Assembly (NCBI RefSeq): GCF_000959445.1
Contig: NZ_CP009632.1
Span: 124,001 to 188,000 of the forward strand
Origin: Burkholderia vietnamiensis LMG 10929
Lineage (GTDB): Bacteria > Pseudomonadota > Gammaproteobacteria > Burkholderiales > Burkholderiaceae
DNA: 64,000 nucleotides
Reading direction: 5' to 3'
Shown: one piece after another, positions 32,372 through 43,507 of the stretch
How the letters are laid out: every line of letters starts with the position of its first letter
Position numbering within the stretch: position 1 is the stretch's first letter
Notes under the pieces: generated by a model
The model's database searches: none
Seen by the model: only the letters and a program-made list of their open reading frames with translations
What the model was told of the DNA's origin: nothing
Position numbers and translations under genes: made by a program

Positions 32372-33973
32372 TTATTTGCGGAACATCGCGAGCATGCGGC
32401 GCGTGACCGCGAAGCCGCCGAACATGTTGACGGCGGTGAGCGTCAGCGCGCCGACCGCGAGGCCGAGGATCAGCCCCGACGGACGATCGCCGGCATTGGC
32501 CAGCTCGGCCGTCGGCGGCGCGACCTGCACGAGCGCGCCGATCGCGATGATCGACGAGATCGCGTTGGTCACGCTCATCAGCGGCGTGTGCAGCGACGGC
32601 GTGACGTTCCAGATCACCATGTAGCCGACGAAGCACGCGAGCACGAACACCGTGAAGTGCGACAGGAAGCTGGCCGGCGCGAACTGGCCGACCAGCAGGA
32701 ACGCGAGCGCGCCGACCGCGAACACGATCGCGAGCGCCTTGGCCGACATCGGCTCGCTGCTGTGGCCGTGGCTCTTGGACTTCGCCGGCGCGGCCGCGGC
32801 GGGTGCGCCGGCCGCGGGCTTGGGCGCGACGGCCGGCTGCTTGAGCGGCGGTGCCGGCCAGGTGACGGTGCCTTCCTTGATGACGGTCAGGCCGCGGATC
32901 GCGTCGTCGTCGAAGTCGACGTCGATCGTGCCGTCCTTGCCCTTGCACAGCTCCTCGAGCACGCGCAGCAGGTTGGTCGCATACAGCGTGGACGACTGCC
33001 GCGACAGGCGCGACGCGAGATCGGTATAGCCGACGATCGTCACGCCGTGGCGCACGACCGCCTCGCCGGGCACCGTCAGCTCGCAGTTGCCGCCCTGTTC
33101 GGCGGCCATGTCGACGATCACGCTGCCGGGCTTCATCGACTGCACCATCTCGGCGGTGATCAGCTTCGGCGCCGGCTTGCCGGGGATCAGCGCGGTCGTG
33201 ATGATGATGTCGGCGTCTTTCGCCTGCTGCGCATACATCGCGCGCTGCGCCTGCTGGAAGCCTTCGCTCATCACCTTCGCGTAGCCGCCGCCGCCCGAGC
33301 CTTCCTCTTCGTAGTTGACCTTGACGAATTCGCCGCCCAGCGACTTCACCTGATCGGCCACTTCGGCGCGCGTGTCGTTCGCACGCACGATCGCGCCGAG
33401 GCTCGCGGCCGTGCCGATCGCGGCGAGGCCGGCCACGCCCGCGCCGGCGATGAAGACCTTCGCCGGCGGGATCTTGCCGGCCGCCGTGACCTGCCCGTTC
33501 AGGAAGCGGCCGAACGCATGCGCGGCCTCGATCACCGCGCGGTAGCCGCTGATGCCGGCCATCGACGTCAGCGCGTCCATCTTCTGCGCGCGCGACAGCG
33601 TGCGCGGCAGCGAATCGATCGCGAGCACGGTCGCGCGCTTCGCCGCGAGCTGCTGCATCAGGTCGGGGTTCTGCGCCGGCCACACGAAACCGATCAGCAT
33701 GCCGCCTTCGCGCATCAGCGCGACTTCGTCGGCGCTCGGCGGGCGCACCTTGAACACGATGTCGCTGCCGGACCACAGCTCGGCTGCCGTGGCGGCGATG
33801 CTCGCGCCGGCCGCGCGATAGGCGTCGTCGTCGAAGTTCGCGCCGGCACCGGCGCCGCTTTGGACGGCCACCGCAAACCCCAGCTTGATCAGTTTCTCGA
33901 CCACCTCGGGCACGGTCGCAACGCGCCGTTCGCCGGTGGCTGTCTCCAGAGGAATCCCAATCTGTAGTGTCAT
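32372..33973 (-). CDS. pntA: NAD(P) transhydrogenase subunit alpha (domain I plus membrane part)
   Basis: A 533-residue alpha subunit. The N-terminal domain I binds NAD(H): [20 protein letters not shown], then the Rossmann glycines in [20 protein letters not shown] and the mobile loop near [13 protein letters not shown]. After an Ala/Pro-rich linker ([20 protein letters not shown]) at about residues 380-410, four membrane helices follow ([20 protein letters not shown] and others). Some Burkholderia and alphaproteobacterial systems split the membrane part into a PntA2 gene; here it is fused as in E. coli. The ATG at 33973 is directly followed by the canonical start. Confidence 0.95.
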   Translation of the reverse strand: MTLQIGIPLETATGERRVATVPEVVEKLIKLGFAVAVQSGAGAGANFDDDAYRAAGASIAATAAELWSGSDIVFKVRPPSADEVALMREGGMLIGFVWPAQNPDLMQQLAAKRATVLAIDSLPRTLSRAQKMDALTSMAGISGYRAVIEAAHAFGRFLNGQVTAAGKIPPAKVFIAGAGVAGLAAIGTAASLGAIVRANDTRAEVADQVKSLGGEFVKVNYEEEGSGGGGYAKVMSEGFQQAQRAMYAQQAKDADIIITTALIPGKPAPKLITAEMVQSMKPGSVIVDMAAEQGGNCELTVPGEAVVRHGVTIVGYTDLASRLSRQSSTLYATNLLRVLEELCKGKDGTIDVDFDDDAIRGLTVIKEGTVTWPAPPLKQPAVAPKPAAGAPAAAAPAKSKSHGHSSEPMSAKALAIVFAVGALAFLLVGQFAPASFLSHFTVFVLACFVGYMVIWNVTPSLHTPLMSVTNAISSIIAIGALVQVAPPTAELANAGDRPSGLILGLAVGALTLTAVNMFGGFAVTRRMLAMFRK

Positions 33974-34610
33974 GGTATGAAAGATGGGTGATGGCCGTCG
34001 CGAAGCGCTCGGGCCGGTGCGTCAAGTTACCAGAATCATGCCTGTGTTTCGTGGACCGGTTGCGAGATTGCATCACAGGATGAACGGTCGTTCGCGGTGC
34101 GGCGCCGACGCGGTCCGGGCGCCGCGCGCCTGCGTCGGACAAGGGCAGCACGCGGTCGCATCGCGGCTGTCTTTTGCCGCGCCGCTGTGTTTCGTCGACG
34201 CGCGCGTCTCGGCGCGGCATCCGGATCGGCGGCCGACGCGGCCAGTCTGCCGCGCATCGTGCAGCGCGGCACCGGCATGCGAAATGCGCAGCGCGCGCAG
34301 GCCCTAGGGTTTTCCCATAGAAGGCGTCCATCGCGATGACCGGCGCGCCGCCCCGGCCGCCCGATCGGCGTGCCGTGGCCGCGTCGGCCCCGTGGAAATC
34401 CGCGTCGGCACACGCTGCGCAAGGGCCGGGTTCGGGTGTCGGCATGCGCGCATCGTGTGGCCGGTTTTGTCACTATCTGGGCCGGATATGACAGTGGGAA
34501 ACGGCCGCGTCGGCATTACGATGGGCCACGACGTCGCCTGGTGCTGGCCGGTTTTGCCGCAGCCGCGCGGGCCGCGCGCTTCATTCACTGCCTGATTTGG
34601 AACAACGACC
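33974..34610. other. Divergent intergenic region between pntA and the acyl-CoA dehydrogenase gene
   Basis: 637 bases without a supported gene; open frames inside are Arg-rich shadows. It must hold the promoters of two operons. One feature seen is a TGTCA and TGACA pair separated by 16 bases at about 34468-34493, a weak inverted repeat that could be a regulator site for the fatty-acid operon. No FNR-type box was seen. Confidence 0.5.
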
Positions 34611-36401
34611 ATGAGCTATAACGCCCCCGTCAAGGACATGCTGTTCGTGCTGAAGGAACTCGCGGGCATCGACACCGTTGCGCAGCTGCCCGGCTTCGAG
34701 GACGCCGGCTACGACACCGCGCAGGCCGTGCTGGACGAGTCCGCGAAATTCTGCGGCGAGGTGCTGGCGCCGCTGAACGTCGACGGCGACCGCAACCCGA
34801 GCAGCTGGAAGGACGGCGCCGTGACGGCGACGCCCGGTTTCGGCGCCGCGTTCCGCCAGTTCGTCGAAGGCGGCTGGCAGGGCCTGCAACACCCGGTCGA
34901 GTACGACGGTCAGGGGCTGCCGAAGCTGATCGCGACGCCGTGCATCGAGATGCTGAACGCGGCGAACCTGTCGTTCGCGTTGTGCCCGCTGCTCACCGAC
35001 GGCGCGATTGAAGCGCTGCTGACGGCCGGCACCGACGAGCAGAAGCAGCGCTACGTGCCGAAGCTGATTTCGGGCGAGTGGACGGGCACGATGAACCTGA
35101 CCGAGCCGCAGGCCGGTTCGGACCTCGCGCTGGTGCGCTCGCGCGCCGAGCCGCAGGGCGACGGCACGTACAAGGTGTTCGGCACCAAGATCTTCATCAC
35201 GTGGGGCGAGCACGACATGGCGGACAACATCGTCCACCTGGTGCTCGCGCGTACGCCGAACGCGCCGGAGGGCGTGAAGGGCATCTCGCTGTTCATCGTG
35301 CCGAAGTTCCTGGTCAACGAAGACGGCTCGCTCGGCGCCCGCAACGACGTGCACTGCGTGTCGATCGAGCACAAGCTCGGCATCAAGGCGAGCCCGACCG
35401 CGGTGCTGCAATACGGCGACCACGGCGGCGCGATCGGTTATCTCGTCGGCGAGGAGAACCGCGGCCTCGAATACATGTTCATCATGATGAACGCGGCGCG
35501 CTTCGGCGTCGGCATGCAGGGGATCGGCGTGGCCGACCGCGCGTACCAGAAGGCCGCGGCCTTCGCGAAGGAGCGCGTGCAGAGCCGCCCGGTCGACGGA
35601 TCGGCGAAGCAGTCGGTGACCATCATCCACCACCCGGACGTGCGCCGGATGCTCGGCACGATGCGCGCGCTGACCGAAGGCGCGCGCGCGCTCGCGTACG
35701 TCGCGGCCGCGCACAGCGACATTGCGCACCGCCATGCGGACGACGCGACGCGCACGCGCCATCAGGCGATCTACGAATATCTGGTGCCGATCGTGAAGGG
35801 CTGGAGCACCGAGATGGTCAACGACGTCGCGAGCCTCGGCGTGCAGGTGCACGGCGGGATGGGCTTCATCGAGGAAACCGGCGCGGCGCAGTATTACCGC
35901 GATGGGCGGATCCTCGCGATCTACGAAGGCACGACCGCGATCCAGGCGAACGACCTGGTCGGCCGCAAGACGCTGCGCGACGGCGGTGCGGTCGCGAAGG
36001 CGCTGATCGCGGAGATCGACGCAACCGTCGCGGCGCTCGGCAAGGTCGGCGGCGCGGCCGCCGCATCGATGAAGGCGCAGCTCGAGAAGGGCGCGCGCGC
36101 GCTGTCGGCGGTGGTGGACTACGTGCTCGCCAATGCGAAGCAGGACCCGAACGCGGTGTTCGCGGGCAGCGTGCCTTACCTGAAGCTGGCGGGCGTCGTG
36201 CTGTGCGGATGGCAGATGGCGCGTGCGCTGCTCGCGGCCGACGCGAACCGCGCGAGCGACGTGACGTTCTACGACGCGAAGATCGCGATCGCCCAATGCT
36301 ATGCGGAACACGTGCTCGTGCAGGCCGGTGCGCTCGAAGCGTCGATCGTCGGCGCGAAGGGTAACCAGAGCGTGCTCGCGCTGACGGAAGACCAGTTCTG
36401 A
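34611..36401 (+). CDS. Acyl-CoA dehydrogenase (DmdC/FadE-like, with C-terminal extension)
   Basis: A 596-residue flavoprotein catalysing the first oxidation step of acyl-CoA breakdown. The FAD-binding core is clear: [54 protein letters not shown] and [20 protein letters not shown]. The likely catalytic Glu is in [12 protein letters not shown] (about residue 439). The family is longer than typical 380-residue dehydrogenases because of an extra N-terminal helix and a C-terminal domain of about 120 residues, as in DmdC-type enzymes. It begins a four-gene operon with its electron acceptor gene 34 bases downstream. The substrate chain length is not evident. Confidence 0.92.
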   Translation: MSYNAPVKDMLFVLKELAGIDTVAQLPGFEDAGYDTAQAVLDESAKFCGEVLAPLNVDGDRNPSSWKDGAVTATPGFGAAFRQFVEGGWQGLQHPVEYDGQGLPKLIATPCIEMLNAANLSFALCPLLTDGAIEALLTAGTDEQKQRYVPKLISGEWTGTMNLTEPQAGSDLALVRSRAEPQGDGTYKVFGTKIFITWGEHDMADNIVHLVLARTPNAPEGVKGISLFIVPKFLVNEDGSLGARNDVHCVSIEHKLGIKASPTAVLQYGDHGGAIGYLVGEENRGLEYMFIMMNAARFGVGMQGIGVADRAYQKAAAFAKERVQSRPVDGSAKQSVTIIHHPDVRRMLGTMRALTEGARALAYVAAAHSDIAHRHADDATRTRHQAIYEYLVPIVKGWSTEMVNDVASLGVQVHGGMGFIEETGAAQYYRDGRILAIYEGTTAIQANDLVGRKTLRDGGAVAKALIAEIDATVAALGKVGGAAAASMKAQLEKGARALSAVVDYVLANAKQDPNAVFAGSVPYLKLAGVVLCGWQMARALLAADANRASDVTFYDAKIAIAQCYAEHVLVQAGALEASIVGAKGNQSVLALTEDQF

Positions 36402-36435
36402 CCGCCACGGTCGGAGCGCAGGAGGAGACAGTATT

Positions 36436-38109
36436 TTGACCACCCAGGACTTGCTCGCGCAATACGGCCCGCGCGAATCGATGGAATACGACGTCGTGAT
36501 CGTCGGCGGCGGCCCCGCCGGGCTGTCGGCGGCGATCCGGCTCAAGCAGCTGGCCGCCGAGAAAGGCACCGAGATCGGCGTGTGCGTGCTCGAGAAGGGT
36601 TCCGAGATCGGCGCGCACATCCTGTCGGGCGCGGTGATGGACCCGCGCGCGATCACCGAGCTGTTCCCCGACTGGAAGGAACGCGGCGCGCCGCTCACCG
36701 TCGAGGTGACCGAGGACCGCTTCCTGTTCCTGTCCGAGCAGAGCGCGGTCACGACGCCGAACTGGGCGTTGCCCGACAACTTCAAGAATCACGGCAACTA
36801 CGTGATTTCGCTGGGCAACGTCACGCGCTGGCTCGGCACGCAGGCCGAAGCGCTCGGCGTCGAGATCTTCCCCGGCTTTCCGGCCGCGGAGATCCTCTAC
36901 AACGACGACGGCTCGGTGAAGGGCGTCGCCACCGGCAACATGGGCGTGGGCAAGGACGGCGAGCCGACCGAGAACTTCCAGCTCGGCATGGAACTGCACG
37001 CGAAGTACACGCTGTTCGCCGAAGGCTGCCGCGGCCATCTGGGCCGCCAACTGATCTCGAAGTTCAAGCTCGACGCGAACGCCGATCCGCAGGCGTATGG
37101 GATCGGCATCAAGGAGCTGTGGGAGATCGATCCGGCGAAGCACAAGCCGGGCCTCGTGATCCACACGGCCGGCTGGCCGCTGAAGTCGGACACCTACGGC
37201 GGTTCGTTCCTGTACCACATGGACAACAACCAGGTCGTGGTCGGCTTCGTGGTTGGGCTTGGCTACACGAACCCGTACCTGTCGCCGTTCGAGGAGTTCC
37301 AGCGCTACAAGACGCATCCGTCGATCCGCGCATTCCTCGAAGGCGGCAAGCGCGTGTCGTACGGTGCACGCGCGATCACCGCGGGCGGGCTGCTGTCGCT
37401 GCCGAAGACTGTGTTCCCGGGCGGCGCGCTGATCGGCGACGACGCGGGCTTTTTGAACGCGTCGCGGATCAAGGGCAGCCACGCGGCGATCAAGACCGGC
37501 ATGCTGGCCGCCGACGCGGCGTTCGATGCGGTGCAGGCCGGCCGCCAGTCGGACGAGCTGCACGCCTACCCGGACGCATTCCGGCAGTCGTGGCTGTACA
37601 CCGAGCTGTACCGCGCGCGCAACTTCAAGCAGTGGATGGCGAAGGGGCTGTACCTGGGCACGCTGATGGTCGGGCTCGAGCAGAAGGTGATGGGCGGCAA
37701 CGTGCCGTGGACGCTGCACCACAAGCACGCGGACCACGAGATGCTGAAGCCGGCATCGCAATGCACGCCGATCGAGTATCCGAAGCCGGACGGCAAACTG
37801 ACGTTCGACCGGCTGTCGTCGGTGTTCATCTCGAACACGAACCACGAGGAGAACCAGCCGGCGCACCTGACGCTGAAGGACGCGAGCGTGCCGGTGAACG
37901 TGAACCTGCGCACCTACGCAGGACCGGAGGGACGGTTCTGCCCGGCGGCGGTATACGAGTTCGTGAAGAACGACGACGGCAGCGACCGGCTCGTGATCAA
38001 CGCGCAGAACTGCGTGCACTGCAAGACCTGCGACATCAAGGACCCGACGCAGAACATCGTGTGGGTCACGCCGGAAGGCGGTGGCGGGCCGAATTATCCG
38101 AACATGTAA
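36436..38109 (+). CDS. Electron-transfer flavoprotein:ubiquinone oxidoreductase (ETF-QO)
   Basis: A 557-residue membrane-associated enzyme that passes electrons from acyl-CoA dehydrogenases (through ETF) to ubiquinone. An FAD-binding fold opens the protein ([20 protein letters not shown]). [20 protein letters not shown] and the quinone-site region [20 protein letters not shown] follow. The C terminus holds a 4Fe-4S cluster site in [20 protein letters not shown] with an earlier Cys in [11 protein letters not shown]. Translation starts at TTG 36436: no ATG gives the full N terminus, and AGGAGGA lies about 9 bases upstream. The position after the dehydrogenase gene fits direct cooperation. Confidence 0.94.
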   Translation: MTTQDLLAQYGPRESMEYDVVIVGGGPAGLSAAIRLKQLAAEKGTEIGVCVLEKGSEIGAHILSGAVMDPRAITELFPDWKERGAPLTVEVTEDRFLFLSEQSAVTTPNWALPDNFKNHGNYVISLGNVTRWLGTQAEALGVEIFPGFPAAEILYNDDGSVKGVATGNMGVGKDGEPTENFQLGMELHAKYTLFAEGCRGHLGRQLISKFKLDANADPQAYGIGIKELWEIDPAKHKPGLVIHTAGWPLKSDTYGGSFLYHMDNNQVVVGFVVGLGYTNPYLSPFEEFQRYKTHPSIRAFLEGGKRVSYGARAITAGGLLSLPKTVFPGGALIGDDAGFLNASRIKGSHAAIKTGMLAADAAFDAVQAGRQSDELHAYPDAFRQSWLYTELYRARNFKQWMAKGLYLGTLMVGLEQKVMGGNVPWTLHHKHADHEMLKPASQCTPIEYPKPDGKLTFDRLSSVFISNTNHEENQPAHLTLKDASVPVNVNLRTYAGPEGRFCPAAVYEFVKNDDGSDRLVINAQNCVHCKTCDIKDPTQNIVWVTPEGGGGPNYPNM

Positions 38110-38119
38110 TGCAATTCAT

Positions 38120-38141
38120 GGTCGCGCCCGCAGGCGCGACC
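38120..38141 (+). other. Intercistronic hairpin between ETF-QO and thiolase genes
   Basis: GGTCGCGCC, loop CGCA, GGCGCGACC: a 9-base perfect stem that fills most of the 48-base gap, 10 bases after the ETF-QO stop. There is no T run, and the next ribosome site (CGGAGTG) follows at once. It is more likely an mRNA-stability or partial-termination element than a full terminator. Confidence 0.6.
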
Positions 38142-38157
38142 GAACCGGAGTGAGACG

Positions 38158-39351
38158 ATGAGCAATGCAGCGAAGGAAGTCGTGGTGGTGAGCGCGGTCC
38201 GTACCGCGATCGGCGATTTCGGCGGGAGCCTGAAGGACTTCTCGCCGACCGATCTCGGCGCGAAGGTCGTCGGCGAAGTGCTGGCGCGCGCCAACGTGCC
38301 GGGCGATGCGGTCGGCCACGTGGTGTTCGGCCACGTCGTGAACACCGAGCCGAAGGACATGTATCTGGCGCGGGTGGCGGCGGTCAACGGCGGCGTGGCG
38401 CAGCACACGCCCGCGCTGACCGTGAACCGTCTGTGCGGCTCGGGCCTGCAGGCGATCGTGTCGGCGGCGCAGACGATCATGCTCGGCGATGCCGAGGTCG
38501 CGATCGCCGGCGGCTCGGAAAACATGAGCCGCGCGCCGTACACCGTGCCGTCCGCGCGGTTCGGGCAGCGCATGGGCGATGCGAAGCTGATCGACATGAT
38601 GCTCGGCGCGCTGCACGACCCGTTCCAGACGATCCACATGGGCGTGACGGCCGAGAACGTCGCACGCAAGTACGGCATCTCGCGCGACGCGCAGGATGCG
38701 CTCGCGCTCGAATCGCATCGCCGCGCGGCGCGCGCGATCGCGGAAGGCCGCTTCAAGGATCAGATCCTGCCGATCTCGATCCGCACGAAGAAGGGCGAAG
38801 TCGCGTTCGACACCGACGAGCACGTGCGCCACGACGCCGGCCCTGACGATTTCACGAAGCTCAAGCCGGTGTTCGTCAAGGAAGAGGGCACGGTGACGGC
38901 CGGTAACGCGTCGGGCATCAACGATGCGGCCGCCGCGGTGCTGATGATGAGCGCCGACGCTGCACGCGCGCAGGGCGCGAAACCGCTCGCGCGCCTGGTT
39001 GCGTATGCGCATGCGGGCGTCGATCCGGCCTACATGGGCATCGGGCCGGTACCGGCCACGCAGAAGGTGCTCCAGCGCGCCGGCCTGACGGTCGCCGATC
39101 TCGACGTGATCGAGGCGAACGAGGCGTTCGCCGCGCAGGCGTGCGCGGTGACGCAGGAACTCGGGCTCGATCCCGCCAAGGTGAACCCGAACGGCTCGGG
39201 CATCTCGCTCGGTCACCCGATCGGCGCGACCGGCGCATTGATCACCGTCAAGGCGCTGTATGAACTCAAGCGCATCGGCGGCCGTTACGCGCTCGTGACG
39301 ATGTGTATCGGCGGCGGTCAGGGCATTGCCGCGATCTTCGAGAATATTTGA
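38158..39351 (+). CDS. Acetyl-CoA C-acyltransferase (thiolase)
   Basis: A 397-residue thiolase. The acyl-accepting Cys93 is in [18 protein letters not shown]. The second active-site region is [17 protein letters not shown] (His), and the last is [16 protein letters not shown] (Cys). The N terminus [20 protein letters not shown] is standard. It cleaves 3-ketoacyl-CoA to acetyl-CoA, or runs in reverse for polyhydroxyalkanoate precursors (BktB-like); context with dehydrogenase genes favours degradation. It lies 39 bases before the hydroxyacyl-CoA dehydrogenase gene. Confidence 0.94.
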   Translation: MSNAAKEVVVVSAVRTAIGDFGGSLKDFSPTDLGAKVVGEVLARANVPGDAVGHVVFGHVVNTEPKDMYLARVAAVNGGVAQHTPALTVNRLCGSGLQAIVSAAQTIMLGDAEVAIAGGSENMSRAPYTVPSARFGQRMGDAKLIDMMLGALHDPFQTIHMGVTAENVARKYGISRDAQDALALESHRRAARAIAEGRFKDQILPISIRTKKGEVAFDTDEHVRHDAGPDDFTKLKPVFVKEEGTVTAGNASGINDAAAAVLMMSADAARAQGAKPLARLVAYAHAGVDPAYMGIGPVPATQKVLQRAGLTVADLDVIEANEAFAAQACAVTQELGLDPAKVNPNGSGISLGHPIGATGALITVKALYELKRIGGRYALVTMCIGGGQGIAAIFENI

Positions 39352-39390
39352 TAATCGGGGCGCACAGCACCCGAACACACAGGAATCGTC

Positions 39391-40245
39391 ATGACCATCG
39401 AAACCGTCGGCGTCGTGGGCGCCGGAACCATGGGCAACGGCATTGCGCAAACCGCGGCCGTTGCAGGACTCAACGTCGTGATGATCGACGTCAGCGACGC
39501 GGCGCTCGACAAGGGCCTCGCGACACTGAAGGGCAGCCTCGAGCGGCTCGTGTCGAAGGACAAGCTCGAGGCCGGCGCGCGCGACGCGGCGCTCGCGCGC
39601 ATCACGACGTCGACCGATTACGCGAAGCTGGCTGCGGTCGACATCGTGATCGAAGCCGCGACCGAGAACGTCGAGCTGAAGGGCCGCATCCTGAAGCAGA
39701 TCGAGTCGGTCGCACGGCCCGACGCGATCATCGCGACCAACACGTCGTCGATCTCGATCACCTCGCTCGCCGCGCTGCTCGCCGATTCGTCGCGCTTCAT
39801 CGGCATGCACTTCTTCAACCCGGTGCCGCTGATGCCGCTCGTCGAGATCATCCGCGGGCTGCAGACGAGCGACGCGACCGCGAGCGCGGTGCGCGCGCTG
39901 ACCGAGCGTTTCGACAAGTCGCCGATCGGCGTGCGCAACTCGCCGGGCTTCGTCGTGAACCGGATCCTGGTGCCGATGATCAACGAAGCGTTCTTCGTGC
40001 TGGCCGAAGGCATCGCGACGGCCGAGGAGATCGACGCCGGCATGAAGCTCGGCGCGAGCCATCCGATCGGGCCGCTCGCGCTGGCCGATCTGGTCGGGCT
40101 CGACGTCTGCCTCGCGGTGATGGACGTGTTCCTGAAGGACTTCGGCGACACCAAGTATCGCGCGTGCCCGCTGCTGCGCGAGATGGTGTCGGCCGGACGC
40201 CTCGGACGCAAGACCGGCCGCGGCGTGTACGACTACAGCAAGTAA
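39391..40245 (+). CDS. 3-hydroxybutyryl/3-hydroxyacyl-CoA dehydrogenase
   Basis: A 284-residue NAD(P)-dependent enzyme of the Hbd/PaaH type, oxidising 3-hydroxyacyl-CoA to the ketoacyl-CoA used by the thiolase before it. The Rossmann start is [20 protein letters not shown]. The catalytic His is in [20 protein letters not shown] (His140), with a Glu in that same string. [20 protein letters not shown] begins the C-terminal dimer domain, and [13 protein letters not shown] is the usual tail. It is the last gene of the operon; a strong terminator follows at 40270. Confidence 0.95.
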   Translation: MTIETVGVVGAGTMGNGIAQTAAVAGLNVVMIDVSDAALDKGLATLKGSLERLVSKDKLEAGARDAALARITTSTDYAKLAAVDIVIEAATENVELKGRILKQIESVARPDAIIATNTSSISITSLAALLADSSRFIGMHFFNPVPLMPLVEIIRGLQTSDATASAVRALTERFDKSPIGVRNSPGFVVNRILVPMINEAFFVLAEGIATAEEIDAGMKLGASHPIGPLALADLVGLDVCLAVMDVFLKDFGDTKYRACPLLREMVSAGRLGRKTGRGVYDYSK

Positions 40246-40269
40246 GCGCTGCGCTAAGGTTGATCGATG

Positions 40270-40298
40270 CGGCCGCCTTCGGGCGGCCGTTTTCGTTT
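40270..40298 (+). terminator. Rho-independent terminator of the fatty-acid oxidation operon
   Basis: CGGCCGCC, loop TTCG, GGCGGCCG, then TTTTCGTTT. This is an 8-base perfect stem with a stable tetraloop and a T-rich tail, 25 bases after the dehydrogenase stop. It is the best terminator in the window. Confidence 0.9.
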
Positions 40299-40385
40299 GC
40301 GGCGGTGGTCGCGCGCGATCGTCGCGCGCCCGGCAGGCATGCGGATTGCGCGGCGCGATGGACACAACCGTTTCGGAGGTCGTCC

Positions 40386-41567
40386 ATGAACCCGCTCTCG
40401 ACACGGCGGCCGGTGCTCGCGATCTGTGCATGCGCAACGTTTGCTCTCGGCTCGAACGCTGCGTCGACGGCATCGGCCGCAGCGGCCGCGCCCGACGTGT
40501 CCGTCAGCCGTGCGCATTACGGCACCACCGCGGCCGGCCAGCCGGTCAGCCAGTACACGCTCGCGAACGCGCACGGCGTGACGCTGAAGATCATCACGTA
40601 CGGCGGCATCGTGACGGCGCTCGACGTGCCGGACCGCAACGGCAAGCCCGCCGATATCGTGCTCGGCTTCGATTCGCTGCGCGACTACGAGGCGCACAAC
40701 GGCAACATCCATTTCGGTGCGTTGATCGGCCGCTATGCGAACCGCATCGCACGCGGGCGCTTCGTGCTCGACGGCAAGACCTGGACGCTGCCGGTCAACG
40801 ATCCGCCGAATACGCTGCATGGCGGCCCCAATAGTTTCGACGCGAAGGTGTGGACGGTGACGGGCACGCGCAGCGACGCCGACGGTTCGAGCGTGACGCT
40901 GCGTTACGTGAGCCCCGATGGCGAAAACGGCTTTCCCGGCACGCTGACCACCGACGTGACCTACACGCTGACGCGCGACGACCTGATCCGCATCGACTAT
41001 CGCGCGACGACGAACCGGGACACGGTCGTCAACCTGACCAACCACAGCTATTTCAATCTCGCGGGGCACGACGGCGGCAGTGTCGAACGGCAACTGATCG
41101 AGATCGCCGCGGCGCGCTTCACGCCGACCGATGCGACGTCGATTCCGACCGGCGCGCTGGCGAGCGTGGCCGGCACGCCGATGGACCTGCGCCAGCTGAC
41201 GCCGATCGGCGCGCGTCTGCGCGATCGTGATCCGCAGCTCGCCATTGCGCACGGGTACGACCAGAACTGGGTGCTCGACCACGGCGGCCAGCCCGCGCCG
41301 GCGTTCGCCGCGCGTGCGTACGATCCGGCATCGGGACGGTTTCTGGAGGTCTACACGACGCAGCCGGGGCTGCAGTTCTATACGTCCAACGGGTTGAACG
41401 GCAGCGTCGCCGGCAAGGGCGGCACGCTTTACCGGCAGACCGACGCGTTCGCGCTGGAGGCCGAGCATTTTCCCGATTCGCCGAACCGGCCGGCGTTCCC
41501 GACGACCGTGCTCAAACCCGGCGAGACGCTGCATGAGGTGACGGTGTGGAGGGTGGGGGCGCGGTGA
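40386..41567 (+). CDS. Secreted aldose 1-epimerase (galactose mutarotase family)
   Basis: A 393-residue mutarotase with a signal peptide of about 35 residues (VLAICACATFALGSNAAS, then an Ala-rich stretch), so it acts in the periplasm, unlike the usual cytoplasmic GalM. Conserved sites are present: FGALIGRYANRIARG, the substrate Arg/His string PPNTLHGGPNSFDAKVW, catalytic His in NLTNHSYFNLAG, and the late catalytic Glu in FALEAEHFPDSPNRP. It interconverts sugar anomers, perhaps before uptake. It is preceded by the operon terminator and has GGAGGTCG before its ATG at 40386. The neighbours give no sugar pathway. Confidence 0.92.
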   Translation: MNPLSTRRPVLAICACATFALGSNAASTASAAAAAPDVSVSRAHYGTTAAGQPVSQYTLANAHGVTLKIITYGGIVTALDVPDRNGKPADIVLGFDSLRDYEAHNGNIHFGALIGRYANRIARGRFVLDGKTWTLPVNDPPNTLHGGPNSFDAKVWTVTGTRSDADGSSVTLRYVSPDGENGFPGTLTTDVTYTLTRDDLIRIDYRATTNRDTVVNLTNHSYFNLAGHDGGSVERQLIEIAAARFTPTDATSIPTGALASVAGTPMDLRQLTPIGARLRDRDPQLAIAHGYDQNWVLDHGGQPAPAFAARAYDPASGRFLEVYTTQPGLQFYTSNGLNGSVAGKGGTLYRQTDAFALEAEHFPDSPNRPAFPTTVLKPGETLHEVTVWRVGAR

Positions 41568-41604
41568 AGGGGCGGCGATCGGGCAGCTGCGTCGCATGCG
41601 TTGC

Positions 41605-42579
41605 TCAATGCGACGCCACGAACACCGCACCGTCGAACGGCTCGGGCAGCGCGAAGCTCGCGCGCATGCGCTTCGCTTCCTGCGCGGGCGTCAGTCCGAA
41701 CAGCCGTTTGAACTCGCGGCTGAACTGCGACGGGCTCGTATAACCGACCGCATAGGCCGCCGCTTCCGCCGTCAGGTCCTGACGCACCATCAGCAGACGC
41801 GCCTGATGCAGCCGCGTCGATTTCAGGTACTGCATCGGCGACGCATGTGTGATCGCCTTGAAGTGGCTGTGAAAGCTCGGCACGCTCATGCCGGCCTTGG
41901 CCGCAAGCCGCCGCACGTCGAGCGCGCGCGCATAGTCGGCGTGAATTACATGCAGCGATCGGCCGATGCGGCCGAACTGTCCGCGCATCGCCAGCGCGCT
42001 TCTCAGCGCGCCGCCCTGCGCGCCGGTCAGCACGCGGAAGTACAGCTCGCGCAGCAGCGCCGGCCCGAGCACCGCCGCTTCGAGCGGCCGGTGCATCGCG
42101 TCGACGAAACGCAGCACGCTCGCGTGCATCGCTTCGTCCATCGGCGTCGACATCATGCTCCTGGGCGCCTCTACGGGCGCCGCGCCGCCTTCGCGATCGA
42201 TCTGCGCCGCCAGCTCGGCGGCTATCGTCAAATCGACGTGCAGGTACAGCGCGAGCAGCGGGCGCTCTACGGTGGCGTCGGTTTCCATGCTGAACGGCAC
42301 GGGCACCGACACGGCCAGGTAATGGTCCTCGTCGTACAGATAGCATTCGCCGCCGAAGTAGCCGCGCTTGCGGCCCTGGCACACGATCACGATGCCAGGA
42401 TCGTACAGCACCGGCGTACGCGACAGCGCACGGTCCGAGCGCAGGATGCGCACGCTCGGCAGCGCGGTCGCGTTGTAGCCTTCGTGCGGCGCCAGCGCGC
42501 GCAGCAGCGCGATCAGCCGCGCGCGGCGCTGCGCCGGCGGCGACGACGGCGATGGCAGTGACGTGATGATGGCGCTCAT
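41605..42579 (-). CDS. AraC family regulator (YqhC-like N domain)
   Basis: A 324-residue regulator. The N-terminal AraC_N domain reads TPVLYDPGIVIVCQGRKRGY and EDHYLAVSVPVPFSMETDAT. The central region contains LELYF-like LLRELYFRVLTGAQGGALRS, and the AraC domain reads DVRRLAAKAGMSVPSFHSHF, THASPMQYLKSTRLHQARLL and AYAVGYTSPSQFSREFKRLF. YqhC of E. coli activates an aldehyde reductase. Here the divergent gene 94 bases away is a short-chain dehydrogenase and is the probable target. ATG 42579 gives a compact N terminus; the frame extends 11 codons further. Confidence 0.9.
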   Translation of the reverse strand: MSAIITSLPSPSSPPAQRRARLIALLRALAPHEGYNATALPSVRILRSDRALSRTPVLYDPGIVIVCQGRKRGYFGGECYLYDEDHYLAVSVPVPFSMETDATVERPLLALYLHVDLTIAAELAAQIDREGGAAPVEAPRSMMSTPMDEAMHASVLRFVDAMHRPLEAAVLGPALLRELYFRVLTGAQGGALRSALAMRGQFGRIGRSLHVIHADYARALDVRRLAAKAGMSVPSFHSHFKAITHASPMQYLKSTRLHQARLLMVRQDLTAEAAAYAVGYTSPSQFSREFKRLFGLTPAQEAKRMRASFALPEPFDGAVFVASH

Positions 42580-42673
42580 AGCTTTAGGCAAGAATCTCAG
42601 CGGAATCGGCATTATTCGTCGCAGGCCCTCAGACTAGCATGCATGCCGTGATCGACTTTCTGGAGAACTTCAC

Positions 42674-43507
42674 ATGGCATCAGGCACCATCATGCTCATC
42701 ACCGGCGTGAGCAGCGGCTTCGGCCGGGCGTTGGCGCAGCAGGCGTTGGCGGCGGGGTACACGGTGGTCGGCACCGTGAGAAGCGACGATGCGCGGCGCG
42801 CGTTCGAAGCGCTGTCCCCGCAGGCGGCCATCGGCCGCGTGCTCGACGTGACCGACTTCGAGCGCATCGACCGCGTGGTCGCGGAGCTCGAGGCGAGCGT
42901 CGGGCCCGTCGACGTGCTGGTCAACAATGCCGGCTACGGACACGAAGGCATCGTGGAGGAGTCGCCGCTGGCGGAGCTGCGCCGGCAATTCGACGTGAAT
43001 GTGTTCGGCGCCGTCGCGATGATGAAGGCCGTCGTGCCGTTCATGCGCACCCGCCGGCGCGGCCGCATCCTGAACATCACGTCGATGGGCGGGCACATCA
43101 CGATGCCGGGCATCGCCTACTACTGCGGCAGCAAGTTCGCGCTCGAAGGCATCTCCGAAGCGCTCGGCAAGGAACTCGCGCCGTTCGGCGTCGCGGTGAC
43201 GGCCGTCGCACCGGGCTCGTTCCGCACCGACTGGGCCGGCCGTTCGATGACGCGGACGCCGCGCTCGATCGCCGATTACGACGCGCTGTTCGATCCGGTC
43301 CGGCAGGCGCGCGAACGCAACAGCGGCCGGCAATTGGGCGATCCCGTGAAGGCCGCGCAGGCGATGCTCGCCGTCATCGAAGCCGATGCTCCGCCGGCCC
43401 ATCTGCTGCTCGGCAGCGACGCGCTGCGCCTCGTGCGCGCCAAATGGGCGGCGTTGCAGGACGACATCCGCGCATGGGAGCCGCTGACCGTGTCGACCGA
43501 CGGCTGA
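42674..43507 (+). CDS. Short-chain dehydrogenase/reductase
   Basis: A 277-residue classical SDR oxidoreductase. The cofactor motif is TGVSSGFGRALA (near residue 10), the structural NNAG is in VDVLVNNAGYGHEGIVEE, and the catalytic Ser-Tyr-Lys set is ITSMGG and YYCGSKFALEG. An Asp or Thr near the second strand end is needed to decide NADH or NADPH; TVRSDDARR here suggests NADPH through the Arg. It is divergent from the YqhC-like regulator and probably under its control. The substrate is unknown. Confidence 0.93.
   Translation: MASGTIMLITGVSSGFGRALAQQALAAGYTVVGTVRSDDARRAFEALSPQAAIGRVLDVTDFERIDRVVAELEASVGPVDVLVNNAGYGHEGIVEESPLAELRRQFDVNVFGAVAMMKAVVPFMRTRRRGRILNITSMGGHITMPGIAYYCGSKFALEGISEALGKELAPFGVAVTAVAPGSFRTDWAGRSMTRTPRSIADYDALFDPVRQARERNSGRQLGDPVKAAQAMLAVIEADAPPAHLLLGSDALRLVRAKWAALQDDIRAWEPLTVSTDG

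Noticed and set aside
34468..34493. TGTCA/TGACA pair as a promoter (-35 TTGTCA)
   Set aside because: The only -10-like string is 14 bases away, too close for a sigma-70 promoter; an operator role cannot be excluded.
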